A stretch of DNA of 51,921 nucleotides from Syntrophaceae bacterium UBA2251 (GTDB lineage Bacteria > Desulfobacterota > Syntrophia > Syntrophales > UBA2251): contig DDXV01000039.1 in the NCBI GenBank assembly GCA_002347815.1, positions 1-51,921 on the forward strand. The letters run 5' to 3'. Positions 1 to 7,858 of the stretch are shown one piece after another. Position 1 is the stretch's first letter; the number at the start of each line of letters is the position of its first letter. The translations under genes and the position numbers were made by a program. The notes below the pieces were generated by a model. The model ran no database searches and had not been told where the DNA came from. It saw only the letters and a program-made list of their open reading frames with translations.

Positions 1-37
1 AATTCTATTTGCTCTTGACACCTTTAAATAATATCCC

Positions 38-65
38 TTGACTTTGTCGGGAATGAGCATATCCT
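38..65 (+). promoter_or_regulatory. Putative sigma-70 promoter for the cold-shock gene
   Basis: A -35 box TTGACT at 38-43 and a -10 box TATCCT at 60-65 are separated by 16 bases. Transcription from here would give a leader of about 155 nt before the cold-shock coding start, which fits the long leaders known for CspA-family mRNAs. Prediction from the boxes only; another TTGACA lies at 15-20 without a good partner. Confidence 0.4.
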
Positions 66-130
66 GTAACCTACATATTGAGTGGCTAAGGATGTTGAGT
101 AATTGTCGTTCCCATGTAAAAGAAGGAAAG

Positions 131-154
131 ATGACTTACGAGCCCTGGCAATGA
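131..154 (+). CDS. Possible leader peptide MTYEPWQ upstream of the cold-shock gene
   Basis: An ATG at 131 is preceded directly by AGAAGGAAAG, a strong Shine-Dalgarno-like tract, and opens a seven-residue frame MTYEPWQ ending in TGA at 152-154. The last codons lie in the left arm of the terminator-like hairpin at 141-173, so translation of this frame would compete with hairpin formation. This arrangement resembles attenuator leader peptides, but no run of a single amino acid codon is present and no known family is recognised. It could be chance in an AT-rich leader. Confidence 0.25.
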   Translation: MTYEPWQ

Positions 155-173
155 CGATGTGACAGGGCTTTTT
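141..173 (+). terminator. Intrinsic terminator or attenuator in the cold-shock leader
   Basis: AGCCCTG at 141-147 pairs with CAGGGCT at 163-169 across a 15-base loop, followed by a T tract at 169-173. It lies between the putative promoter at 38-65 and the cold-shock start at 229. It may therefore end a short leader RNA or act as an attenuator; alternatively it terminates a gene left of the window. Confidence 0.55.
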
Positions 174-228
174 AAATGGGCTTGAAGTTCCATTCAGAAA
201 ATACCGAAAATCAATAAGGAGGGGAAAG

Positions 229-429
229 ATGTCAGAAGGAAAAGTGAAGTGGTTTAATGATAAAAAAGGATTTGGTTTTATCGAGGAGGACGGCGGCAAG
301 GACGTGTTCGTGCATCACTCGGCAATCCAGGGAGAAGGATTCAAATCGCTGGCCGAGGGTGATCGGGTCAGTTTTGATGTCACCCAGGGCGCCAAAGGTC
401 CGGCTGCCGAGAACGTTCGCAAGCTGTAG
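229..429 (+). CDS. CspA-family cold-shock protein
   Basis: A 66-residue single cold-shock domain that binds single-stranded RNA and DNA and acts as an RNA chaperone in the cytoplasm. The two RNP motifs are intact: KGFGFIEE (RNP1) in the first third and DVFVHHS (RNP2) shortly after it. The N-terminus SEGKVKWFNDKKGFGF is typical, and the length equals that of bacterial CspA homologues. The start is set by AAGGAGGGG at 216-224. The gene sits alone, with a hairpin-bearing leader upstream and about 200 nt of untranslated sequence before a terminator downstream, suggesting post-transcriptional control. Which paralogue (cspA, cspC and so on) it corresponds to cannot be told from the window. Confidence 0.95.
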   Translation: MSEGKVKWFNDKKGFGFIEEDGGKDVFVHHSAIQGEGFKSLAEGDRVSFDVTQGAKGPAAENVRKL

Positions 430-635
430 GACCTTATTTGAGGGCCATTGATCTTTGACACGTTTTGTTCCCTCTCAATGTGAACGGGGAATATACCGAT
501 CCGTGTATTCAACAGACGAGATGCTGTTGTGTGCGTATTGAGTCATTCTACTGGTTGTTAACGAAAAAGAGAATCTGATGGTCTTTGTGGTGATTGTCAC
601 CCGTATGGACCGGATCTTGAATGATGGACTCCAGT

Positions 636-675
636 AAAAGACGAGACGGCACAGGCGGCTATCGTCTTTTTTTTT
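636..675 (+). terminator. Intrinsic terminator downstream of the cold-shock gene
   Basis: AAAAGACGA at 636-644 pairs with TCGTCTTTT at 662-670 and continues into a run of T. The 430-635 stretch between the cold-shock stop and this hairpin holds no convincing gene, so the mRNA may have a long 3' untranslated region or a small RNA may be made here. Confidence 0.65.
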
Positions 676-706
676 AATCAGGATATTCTGATACATTTGA
701 AGGATA

Positions 707-728
707 GATCAGAACAGGATCAGAACAG
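707..728 (+). repeat. Tandem 11-bp repeat before a small gene
   Basis: GATCAGAACAG occurs twice head to tail at 707-717 and 718-728, ending just before the AGGAG ribosome binding site of the small gene that starts at 738. Function unknown; it may be a simple duplication. Confidence 0.6.
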
Positions 729-737
729 GAGTATACA

Positions 738-929
738 ATGGGCAGATCTATGTTCGACTTCGGCAACCAGGGGAAAGAACGGGCAAGACAGCAGAAACAA
801 ATGGCCAAGGCCTCCAAGCGCTTAATCGCCAAACAGCAAAAGGCGAATATCCAAGCGGGCACGCCGAACGCAGGCACCGCGATCATCGAGACGGGTCCAG
901 TGGAGGAGATCGTCAAAATCGAGGCATAA
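738..929 (+). CDS. Small basic helical protein of unknown function
   Basis: A 63-residue frame with a good AGGAG ribosome binding site seven to eight bases before the ATG. Residues 11-36 are rich in Lys, Arg, Gln and Ala and look like one long charged helix, followed by a flexible tail ending in acidic residues. The start MGRSMFDFGNQGKERARQQK resembles the small Lys-rich proteins beginning MGRS often found near cold-shock genes, which is a recollection of pattern rather than a checked match. It lies between the terminator at 636-675 and the acyltransferase at 1035. No function is proposed. Confidence 0.55.
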   Translation: MGRSMFDFGNQGKERARQQKQMAKASKRLIAKQQKANIQAGTPNAGTAIIETGPVEEIVKIEA

Positions 930-1034
930 GGTTATCTCGATTAGACGGCATGGAGACCGGCGGACGAATTTGCCAAATCCACTTTACCGGGCTGCTCAGC
1001 TCCAGCATTTATTCCAAAAAGGCGATGTTCGTTT

Positions 1035-1619
1035 ATGTTCACTAAACTTCTTGCCCGTGGCATATTCATTCTGAGTGGTTGGACGGTCAAAAATAATATG
1101 CCGCCGGAAGTCAAACAATGTGTCATGATTGCTGCCCCCCATACCAGTAATTGGGATTTTCTTTATACCCGTCTTGCCTTTTTGCTGTTGGACATTCCCG
1201 TCAAGATTACCACCAAAAAGAGTTATATGCGCTTTCCTTACGGTCCCTTTGCCCGTGCTCTCGGTTGTATCGGCATTGATCGCAGTCCTAAGAAAGAAGG
1301 CGTGGAACGGCCCAGCATGGTACAGCTAATGGTCGATTTGTTTAAAGATCACGACGATTTAGTCATGCTGGTGACACCTGAAGGCACACGCTCTTTGCGC
1401 ACCAAATGGAAAACAGGCTTTTACCATGTGGCGGTTTTAGCCCATGTTCCGGTGGCCTTAGGTTATTTAGATTATCAGAAGAAAGAGGCCGGTGTGGGTA
1501 AAGTAGTTTATCCGAGCGGCGACATGAAAAAAGACATTCAAGAAATGATGGCTTTCTATAAACGTGTTATCCCGCACACGCCGGAAAATTTCAGCATTGA
1601 TTTAGATTACGATTCTTAG
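1035..1619 (+). CDS. PlsC-like lysophospholipid acyltransferase
   Basis: A 194-residue glycerolipid acyltransferase-fold protein that probably transfers an acyl chain to a lysophospholipid or related acceptor at the inner membrane. The catalytic HX4D motif is HTSNWD (His36, Asp41) and the acceptor-binding motif is TPEGTR at 114-119; the region around FPYGPFARALGCIGIDRS matches block II of the family. It is shorter than PlsC (about 245 residues) and has only a short hydrophobic stretch (residues 44-54), matching the small 1-acyl-sn-glycerol-3-phosphate acyltransferase-like subgroup. The ribosome binding site is weak. Codon use is AT-rich compared with genes after 4.4 kb. Exact substrate unknown. 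Confidence 0.85.
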   Translation: MFTKLLARGIFILSGWTVKNNMPPEVKQCVMIAAPHTSNWDFLYTRLAFLLLDIPVKITTKKSYMRFPYGPFARALGCIGIDRSPKKEGVERPSMVQLMVDLFKDHDDLVMLVTPEGTRSLRTKWKTGFYHVAVLAHVPVALGYLDYQKKEAGVGKVVYPSGDMKKDIQEMMAFYKRVIPHTPENFSIDLDYDS

Positions 1620-1661
1620 TTCTGCGCCTTTGGAAACAGGATGAACACAAGGAGGGGAAAT

Positions 1662-1988
1662 ATGGGATCCAATCAGAAGCAGGTACAAATCGGACAAAAA
1701 GAATCTTTCGGACGAAAGCTGAAGGCCCGGCTGGCTTTACTGTCAGAAAGAGGAATCGAATCTTATGAGATTGATAAAGATCCGCTCGTAAAAAATTTGC
1801 GGGCTAATATTCGCGCCATCAATGTCAGGATGCAGGCGTTTGATGCGAGCGTAAAGAAGAACGAAGCCCTGGCAAAAATGAAGGCGGATAAGGCAGCTCC
1901 CCCCCAAGAAAGTCCGGAAGGAACGAAAAGAAAAAAGGTGAAGGAAACGCCTGTTGAAGGCAAGGAAAAAAAGAAAAAGAAAGAATAG
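1662..1988 (+). CDS. Lysine-rich small protein of unknown function
   Basis: A 108-residue protein. The start at 1662 is chosen over an in-frame ATG at 1641 because AAGGAGGGG at 1649-1657 lies at ideal distance from it. Residues about 18-75 contain regular charged and hydrophobic spacing suggesting helices, and the last 40 residues are Pro/Lys/Glu rich, ending in a run of Lys. Nucleic-acid contact would fit the charge, but this is a guess. No family recognised. Shares the low GC of the left end. Confidence 0.55.
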   Translation: MGSNQKQVQIGQKESFGRKLKARLALLSERGIESYEIDKDPLVKNLRANIRAINVRMQAFDASVKKNEALAKMKADKAAPPQESPEGTKRKKVKETPVEGKEKKKKKE

Positions 1989-2004
1989 TTCCTGGACATG
2001 ATAA

Positions 2005-2157
2005 AAAAACCGGCAAGAACCCTCATTCTCTTCGCATCTCCTTTTCGAATTGGATACGGTGCTTAATGCCCAACTTGTGTTGGAAATATACAAGCATCCA
2101 AAAGAAACAGAAAAACACCTTGCGCCATACATGCACTCTCTGATCGAATGGAACTGA
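2005..2157 (+). pseudogene. Possible C-terminal gene remnant
   Basis: A frame without a usable start codon runs from just after an in-frame stop at 2002-2004 to a TGA at 2155-2157. Its last 30 residues (ending in HLAPYMHSLIEWN) read like a genuine helical protein tail, with balanced composition and no low-complexity bias. No ribosome binding site or ATG precedes it, so if it is coding sequence it is a truncated leftover. Family not recognised. Confidence 0.25.
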
Positions 2158-2209
2158 TCCAAGTGCGCCGGGCACTTGTCAGTTCTAAATACACGATAAG
2201 GAGGATTGT

Positions 2210-3158
2210 ATGATCATCGACAGCCATGTGCACCTTTTCTATGAGAATTCCGATCCCATGTCCTGGTTTATAGGAAGCGCGAGAACAGGGGCGGCCACGT
2301 TCGCCAAAAGTACCGGAGAGCTGGGGAATGTTGAAGAGCTCTGCCAACGGCTCGCTCCCGAGATCATGGATGATAATGGAGACAAACTGGTGCCGAGGAT
2401 GGATGAAGCGGGAATCGAACGGGCAATCATTCTCCCGATTGACCTTCGTTTGCTCAGTGATGAGCCTTCCGCCTTTGATCAGACCCACCCCACCATCGAA
2501 CAAAAGAATCGAACTTACTTCCAGGCGACACGGAGACACAAGGGACGAATTTATTCCCTTTGCGGGAGTTGACCCACGGCGTCACGGTGCGGCCGATCTT
2601 TTCCGGAAGGGGGTGGCGGAATGGGGGATGATCGGGCTCAAGCTTCATCCGACTGCGGGATACTATCCTCATGACCCTCAATGCTATCCAATGTATGAAG
2701 CTGCCCGGGAGATGGGAGTTCCTGTGATCATTCATTCTGGAAGCGAGCCGGCACCGTTGAAGTGCATGTACTCCCAGCCCAAGTACATTGATACGGTCGC
2801 CGCAGACTTTCCGGAGGTCACCTTCATCGTTGCTCATTGCGGCCATGGTTGGTACAAAGAAGCCATCGATCTCGCTTCAATGAAACCGAATATCTACTGC
2901 GATTTCAGCGGGTGGCAGGTTGAATATCTCACCCATCCCGATTATTTCTTCGGACCTTTACGTTATGCGCTCGATTTTCTCGGACCGTGGAGAGTCCTGT
3001 TCGGCACGGATGGACCGGCCTATCCCGTCTTTATGAGCAATAAAAACTGGGTAAACGCGATTCGTGAACACAAATCACCCTCCGGAATAAAATTCTCGGA
3101 CGAAGAGGTCGACCTATTTCTGGGCGGGGCGGCGGCAAAGCTATACGGCTGGCTCTAA
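2210..3158 (+). pseudogene. Amidohydrolase-2 family protein, broken by a +1 frameshift
   Basis: Two overlapping frames together encode one TIM-barrel amidohydrolase (PF04909 type) of about 315 residues. The first frame supplies the metal-binding start DSHVHLF, the second continues from FIPFAGVDPRR through GLKLHPTAGYY, IIHSGSEP, VAHCGHGW and the terminal metal Asp in FGTDGPAYP. Continuity is lost near 2549, where the sequence reads CGA-A-TTT; removing one A restores KGRFIPFAGVDP. The total of 949 bases is one more than a multiple of three, consistent with a single insertion. The ribosome binding site AAGGAGG lies just upstream. Either a recent pseudogene or a sequencing error. Substrate unknown; relatives are metal-dependent hydrolases or decarboxylases. 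Confidence 0.8.
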
Positions 3159-3204
3159 TTATTTCATTCAAAAAACGCCGTACGGGCTCCCTCTGGCAAG
3201 AGCA

Positions 3205-3234
3205 TTGCCGCCAAGGGAAAAAGTGCTTTATAAA
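3205..3234 (+). promoter_or_regulatory. Putative promoter for the M29-type aminopeptidase gene
   Basis: TTGCCG at 3205-3210 and TATAAA at 3229-3234 with an 18-base spacer, 24 bases before the chosen start codon at 3258. The leader would be short, about 17 nt, just enough to hold the GGGAGG site. Confidence 0.4.
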
Positions 3235-3257
3235 ACAAAATGACGGGAGGCCTATCG

Positions 3258-4397
3258 ATGAGAGAGACGCGGAAAAACACACACAGGCGTTTATTCAGAT
3301 GGCAATTGAGCATGGCAATCCTGATCGCTGCCCTGTCCGTCACCGGCCTGATTTCCTGCGAATCGATCACGCACAAGTATAAGATGTATAAAGCCCTGCA
3401 ACTGCTTGACCCCAGAATCTACAGCGAGGAGCAGAAGGTTGACGGGGCGCGGGTGATGGTCAAAAGCTGTATGAACGTGAAGAGCGGCGAGAAGGTGCTC
3501 CTGATCGTCCAAAACGACGAAAAGCGCAAGATACTCGGGAAATATATGGAAGCCGAAGTCCGCAAACTCGGGGCGATCCCCACGGTCGTCATGGTGGAAC
3601 CCGACGAAATGATGAGCGAGCCTCCCAAACGGGCCTATGATGAAATGATGAAAAATGATGTCATTCTTGCCGCCCTCGGGCTTAATCAGATTCAGATCTT
3701 CGCCCACACCAAAGCAAGGAACGTGGCCACCGATGAGAAAAAAGCAAGATTGGGATTGGTGAACACATTCGTTCCCGGTGTTACGCATGAGGATATTATG
3801 AAAATCAGGGAGCGGACCGCAAAAGTCGCCCATGTTCTGGAAAACGGCAAAGTGGCCCACATTACCGGGCCTCAAACCGATCTCACGTTCGGCGTAGGAA
3901 GAAAATGCGAGCAGTTACGGGCATCCATGTGGGAACCCGGCGAATGGGGCGCCGTCCCTTTATACGCCGAAACGGCGCTGGCCCCGGTTGAAGGCACCGC
4001 CAACGGCCAGTATCTCGTCAACGGTTTCTTCGAATACGTCGGTCTGGTCATGGATCCCTTTCTCCTGATCATCAAGGACGGCAGGGTTGTCGAAGTCCGT
4101 GGCGGCGGTCGCGAAGCGCAAAAAGTCAGGGACATCATTGCCGCGGCGGATGCCCATGGAACCAACATCGGGGAACTGGGCGTTGCGACCAACCATATCA
4201 AGATCTTTGACGGGTTTTCAGGCACCATCATCGACAAGATGATCCTTGGAACGATCCACATTGCCATCGGGAAGAATACAACGTTCGAGGGAGGCAAGGT
4301 CTACAGCAACATCCACCACGACGCGGTGAGCGGGGGGATGACCCTTAAAGTCGACAACACGACGATCATACAGGACGGCAAATTCATGTTGGATTAA
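3258..4397 (+). CDS. M29-family (aminopeptidase T-like) metallopeptidase with lipoprotein signal
   Basis: A 379-residue protein. The start at 3258 is preferred over an ATG at 3240 because GGGAGG at 3245-3250 is well placed for it. The N-terminus is basic, then hydrophobic, ending in a lipobox (LISC), so the protein is probably a lipid-anchored envelope protein. The rest matches the aminopeptidase T/M29 family, which uses two metal ions: late motifs include ELGVATN, GTIHIAIGKN and NIHHDAV, the last resembling the HWD metal motif. Family members are usually cytoplasmic and about 400 residues, so the export signal is unusual. It follows the broken amidohydrolase and could act in peptide turnover, which is inference. 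Confidence 0.8.
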   Translation: MRETRKNTHRRLFRWQLSMAILIAALSVTGLISCESITHKYKMYKALQLLDPRIYSEEQKVDGARVMVKSCMNVKSGEKVLLIVQNDEKRKILGKYMEAEVRKLGAIPTVVMVEPDEMMSEPPKRAYDEMMKNDVILAALGLNQIQIFAHTKARNVATDEKKARLGLVNTFVPGVTHEDIMKIRERTAKVAHVLENGKVAHITGPQTDLTFGVGRKCEQLRASMWEPGEWGAVPLYAETALAPVEGTANGQYLVNGFFEYVGLVMDPFLLIIKDGRVVEVRGGGREAQKVRDIIAAADAHGTNIGELGVATNHIKIFDGFSGTIIDKMILGTIHIAIGKNTTFEGGKVYSNIHHDAVSGGMTLKVDNTTIIQDGKFMLD

Positions 4398-4507
4398 CGG
4401 CTCTCCGACTTTGCCTGAGGTCCGATGCGATCGCCTGACGGCCCTTCTTGACACCGGCGCCCGATTCCTCTATACGTTCGGCAACGCTCGCCGGGGTGAC
4501 GCCAGCC

Positions 4508-6457
4508 TTGATCTGCATTCAAAATCTCAGCCTGTCGTTCGGGGACAAGGTCCTGTTCGACCGCCTGACCTGGACAATCACCGAGAAGAGCCGGATCGGC
4601 CTCGTCGGGGACAACGGCACGGGGAAGACGACGCTCTTCCGGACCCTGCTGGGCGAGATCGACCATTACGACGGGACGGTCCAGCTTCCGAAAAACCGGA
4701 CCATCGGCTATCTGCCTCAGGACATCGTCTCCCTGGAACCCGTGACGATGTTCACCTACCTGAAAAAGCAGAGCGGGATCGACCGGCTGGAGCGGGACCT
4801 CGCGGCGCAGGAGGCCGCGATCGCCCAGGCGGACCCCAAAGAGGCGGCCTATCCGGCCCTGCTCCGGGCGTACGAGGAAACCCTCGCCCGCTTCCAGTCC
4901 CGCGACGGCTACGCCTTCGAGGCCCGCGCCCGGCAGATCTGCCGGGGCTTCGGCTTCGGGCCGGACGATTTCGACAAGGACTGCACGACCTTTTCCGGGG
5001 GCTGGAAGATGCGCATCCTGCTCGCCGCCCTCCTCCTGGCCCGGCCGGACATTCTGCTTCTCGACGAACCGACGAATCACCTGGACACGGAAAGCATGGA
5101 ATGGCTGGAGTCCTACCTGAGGGACTATCCCGGGACGATGATCGCCATCGCCCACGACCGCTACTTCCTGGACAAGCTGGCGGGCCAGATCGTCGAGCTG
5201 GCCCAGGGACGGATCACGGCGTACGCCGGCAACTTCTCCGCCTACCTCACGGAAAAGGAGCGGCGCCTCGATGCGCTCCGCAAGGAGATGGCGCTGCAGC
5301 GGGCGGAGATCAAGCGGACCGAGGCCTTCATCGAGCGCTTCCGCTTCAAGGCGACCAAGGCCCGGCAGGTCCAGAGCCGGATCCGCCAGCTCGAGAAGTT
5401 CTCGCCGGTACAGGCCGCGGCCCATGAAAAAACGGTCCGCATCCAGTTTCCCGCCGGCCCGCAGAGCGGCCGCGAAGTGGTGACCGCGCGGGACCTCGCG
5501 CACCGCTATGGCCGGAACGAGGTCCTCCGGGAGGTCGGCTTCACCGTCCGCCGGGGGGATCGCCTGGCGCTCGTCGGGGTCAACGGAAGCGGCAAATCGA
5601 CGCTGTCCCGCCTGCTCGCCGGGATCGAGGCGCCGGCGGCGGGCGAGATCCGCTACGGCGTCCACGTCCGGATGGCCTTCTTCTCGCAGGACGGCAGCGC
5701 GAACCTCGACCCCGCGCGGACGGTCTGGGAGGAGGTGCAGGCGGTCAGCTCCCAGGACGACGACCAGCGCAAGCGGAACCTCCTGGGCGCGTTTCTCTTC
5801 TCGGGAGACGACATCTACAAGCCCGTCCGGGTCCTTTCGGGCGGGGAGAAGTCCCGCCTCGCCCTGCTCAAGATCCTGCTCACGGAAACGAACCTCCTGA
5901 TCCTGGACGAGCCGACCAACCACCTGGACCTGAAGACCAAGGAGATCTTCCAGGAGGCCCTGCTCGGCTACGCCGGCACCCTCGTCATCGTGTCCCACGA
6001 CCGCTTTTTCCTCGACCGCCTCGCCAACCGGGTCATCGAACTCCGGGAGGGACGCGCCCAGGAATACAACGGCAATTACTCCTATTTCATCGAGAAGCGC
6101 CGGGAGGCGGAAGACGGCGCGGCGGTACCGGGCGCGGCCGCGGTGAACGGCGTGCCGGCGCCGAAGGACGTCCGTCAGAGGAGCAAGGAGGAGCGGCGCC
6201 TGGAGGCGGAGGAGCGGAACCGCCTGTACCGCGCCCGGATCGGCCTGGAGCGCGACCTGGTCGCGACGGAGGAGCGGATAGCCCGCCTGGAGGAGCAAAA
6301 GGCCGCGAACGAGGCCCTTCTCTGCCTGCCCGAAACCCACCGGGACGCCCGGAAGGTCCGCGACCTGAGCCGCGAACTGCAGGCGCTTGCCGCCGAGTTG
6401 GAGAACCTCTACGCGCGCTGGAACGACCTGACGGAGAAGCTGGCCGAGGTCCGCTAG
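4508..6457 (+). CDS. ABC-F family ATPase (Uup/YheS-like)
   Basis: A 649-residue soluble protein with two ATP-binding cassettes and no membrane segments, the layout of ABC-F translation factors that act at the ribosome. The first cassette has Walker A GDNGTGKTT (about 34-42), signature FSGGWKMR and Walker B LLLDEPTNHLD; the second has GVNGSGKST, LSGGEKSR and LILDEPTNHLD. Between them is the linker FRFKATKARQVQSRI, typical of ABC-F proteins, and the last ~100 residues form a charged coiled coil as in Uup. A TTG start at 4508 is chosen because GGGGTGA at 4493-4499 lies eight bases upstream and the family normally begins just before the first strand. The 3' end overlaps the convergent ferritin-like gene by four bases. 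Confidence 0.93.
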   Translation: MICIQNLSLSFGDKVLFDRLTWTITEKSRIGLVGDNGTGKTTLFRTLLGEIDHYDGTVQLPKNRTIGYLPQDIVSLEPVTMFTYLKKQSGIDRLERDLAAQEAAIAQADPKEAAYPALLRAYEETLARFQSRDGYAFEARARQICRGFGFGPDDFDKDCTTFSGGWKMRILLAALLLARPDILLLDEPTNHLDTESMEWLESYLRDYPGTMIAIAHDRYFLDKLAGQIVELAQGRITAYAGNFSAYLTEKERRLDALRKEMALQRAEIKRTEAFIERFRFKATKARQVQSRIRQLEKFSPVQAAAHEKTVRIQFPAGPQSGREVVTARDLAHRYGRNEVLREVGFTVRRGDRLALVGVNGSGKSTLSRLLAGIEAPAAGEIRYGVHVRMAFFSQDGSANLDPARTVWEEVQAVSSQDDDQRKRNLLGAFLFSGDDIYKPVRVLSGGEKSRLALLKILLTETNLLILDEPTNHLDLKTKEIFQEALLGYAGTLVIVSHDRFFLDRLANRVIELREGRAQEYNGNYSYFIEKRREAEDGAAVPGAAAVNGVPAPKDVRQRSKEERRLEAEERNRLYRARIGLERDLVATEERIARLEEQKAANEALLCLPETHRDARKVRDLSRELQALAAELENLYARWNDLTEKLAEVR

Positions 6458-6972
6458 GCCCCGTCGAGGCCGCCGCGGTCCGTCTTGCGGAACCAGCCGG
6501 CCGGATCCGTCAGATACTCCTCGGTGTCCTTGAGCGACGCGTAGTGTTCGTGCTCGATGGAGGCCAGCAGGTCAAAGAAGGCCTTCTCCCGGGGATCGGC
6601 GACCCGATCCCGGAGCCCCGCGTAGAATTCCGTCCCCTTGGCCTCGAACGCGATGGCCGTCTTCAGGGCCTCGCGATCGTCGGCGTCGCCCGCCGGGGCA
6701 CCGGCCGCCTGCTTCAGGGCCCCCTTCAGGACGTCCTTCACGACCGTTCCGTTCACCTTCAGGGGCACTGTCTCCGGCCACTGCCGCTTCGCCTCCCAGG
6801 TCTCCTTGAGCGCGTGCAGGCGCTCGTAATGCTCCAGTTCCTCCGCCGCAATCTGCCGGAACATGGCGGCGCCGACGGGGTTCTTCGTCCGCGTGGCGTG
6901 GCGCAGATAGAATTCACGCTCCCTGAGTTCGTTGTTCAGGGCCACATCCAGGGCATTCAAACGATCCTTCAT
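6454..6972 (-). CDS. Ferritin-like (rubrerythrin-type) diiron protein
   Basis: A 172-residue, largely helical protein. Two halves each carry an E...E..H pattern of the ferritin-like diiron site: ELREREFYLRHA with AAEELEHYERLH, and AIAFEAKGTEFY with ASIEHEHYASL. No rubredoxin CXXC domain is present. Such proteins handle iron or peroxide in anaerobes; the exact reaction cannot be read from sequence. The start is fixed by AGGAGG located seven bases before the ATG. The stop codon overlaps that of the ABC-F gene. A near-perfect promoter lies upstream at 7065-7093. Confidence 0.8.
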   Translation of the reverse strand: MKDRLNALDVALNNELREREFYLRHATRTKNPVGAAMFRQIAAEELEHYERLHALKETWEAKRQWPETVPLKVNGTVVKDVLKGALKQAAGAPAGDADDREALKTAIAFEAKGTEFYAGLRDRVADPREKAFFDLLASIEHEHYASLKDTEEYLTDPAGWFRKTDRGGLDGA

Positions 6973-7064
6973 CGCTGTCCTCCTTCTGTTCGGGCTCGAG
7001 GCCGATTCGGGGAAGACCCGACCCGGCGGACGGGGCATTTTCCCGGACTCGGGCGTCGGGCGCC

Positions 7065-7093
7065 ATGATAATGGCCCCGCCGGCGATTGTCAA
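7065..7093 (-). promoter_or_regulatory. Sigma-70 promoter for the ferritin-like gene
   Basis: Read on the minus strand: TTGACA at 7093-7088, a 17-base spacer and TATCAT at 7070-7065. It directs transcription into the ferritin-like gene with a leader of about 85 nt. It is back to back with the promoter at 7134-7162. Confidence 0.65.
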
Positions 7094-7133
7094 GCCGGGC
7101 GGCGGCGCGTGGTCGGGTGTTCCGGTTTTTCCG

Positions 7134-7162
7134 TTGACATCGCGGGGTGGGCTGCTTATACT
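7134..7162 (+). promoter_or_regulatory. Sigma-70 promoter for the left LPS operon
   Basis: TTGACA at 7134-7139, exactly 17 bases, then TATACT at 7157-7162. It drives the methyltransferase, glycosyltransferase and double-kinase genes that follow, and supports the methyltransferase start at 7209 rather than earlier in-frame codons. Confidence 0.75.
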
Positions 7163-7208
7163 CCCCCCAAATTTCCAGGGGCGGGTCAGGCCCGGGCGGG
7201 CGGCGGCG

Positions 7209-7823
7209 ATGTTCAAGTCATTCCGGCAGAAGGTGGGGTTCGCAAAAAGGAGATTCATCGAGCCGCCCTGTCCGAAGCGCGCGGACGGCCAGGTCTACCT
7301 CCACATCGGGTGCGGCAAAAAGAACCTCCCCGGCTTCATCAACATCGATGCCCAGCCGTTTCCCCACGTCCACGTGGTGACGTCGGACATCGCCCGTCTG
7401 GACGCGTTCGCCGACGGATCGGCGGACCTGATCTACATGAGCCACGTGCTGGAGCATTTCAAGCGGGCGGAGCTCGACGGCATCCTCGGGGAGATGCACC
7501 GGATTCTGAAGCCCGGCGCGAGACTCCGGCTTTCCGTGCCGGACTTCGACAAGCTGCTGGAGGTCTACCGGCTTTCCGAAAACGACGTCCGGTCCATGCA
7601 CAACCAGCTGATGGGGTCGCAGGACCATCCGTACAACATCCACTTCACCGTCTTCAACCGGCGGGACATCGAGGCGCTGCTGCTGGCCGCGGGCTTTTCC
7701 GGCGTGCGGCCGTGGGATCCGTGGGACGGAAGCGAACCGCGCGTGAAGGACCGTTCGATGAAAGTCATGAAGGCCGGGGACCAGGCGATCAAGATCAGCC
7801 TGAACGTCGAGGCCGTCAAGTAG
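7209..7823 (+). CDS. Class I SAM-dependent methyltransferase, surface polysaccharide type
   Basis: A 204-residue protein with the SAM-binding motif LHIGCGKKNLPGFINID and the later motif LIYMSHVLEHF, typical of class I methyltransferases found in polysaccharide clusters. The chosen ATG lies 47 bases after a strong -10 box, so longer in-frame versions would start upstream of the transcript. The C-terminal half contains FNRRDIEALLLAAGFSGVRPW, the family's usual last helix and strand. First gene of a three-gene operon followed by a glycosyltransferase and a kinase, so the acceptor is probably an LPS or O-antigen sugar; this is context-based. Confidence 0.85.
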   Translation: MFKSFRQKVGFAKRRFIEPPCPKRADGQVYLHIGCGKKNLPGFINIDAQPFPHVHVVTSDIARLDAFADGSADLIYMSHVLEHFKRAELDGILGEMHRILKPGARLRLSVPDFDKLLEVYRLSENDVRSMHNQLMGSQDHPYNIHFTVFNRRDIEALLLAAGFSGVRPWDPWDGSEPRVKDRSMKVMKAGDQAIKISLNVEAVK

Positions 7824-7858
7824 GCGTGCCGGACGACTTGCGGTCGCGGGGCGATTCC

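Noticed and set aside
4394..6340. Long open frame of 648 codons on the minus strand opposite the ABC-F gene
   Set aside because: It mirrors the ABC-F coding region; composition (Leu/Val/Arg/Gly rich, no domain) is that of an antisense shadow in high-GC DNA.
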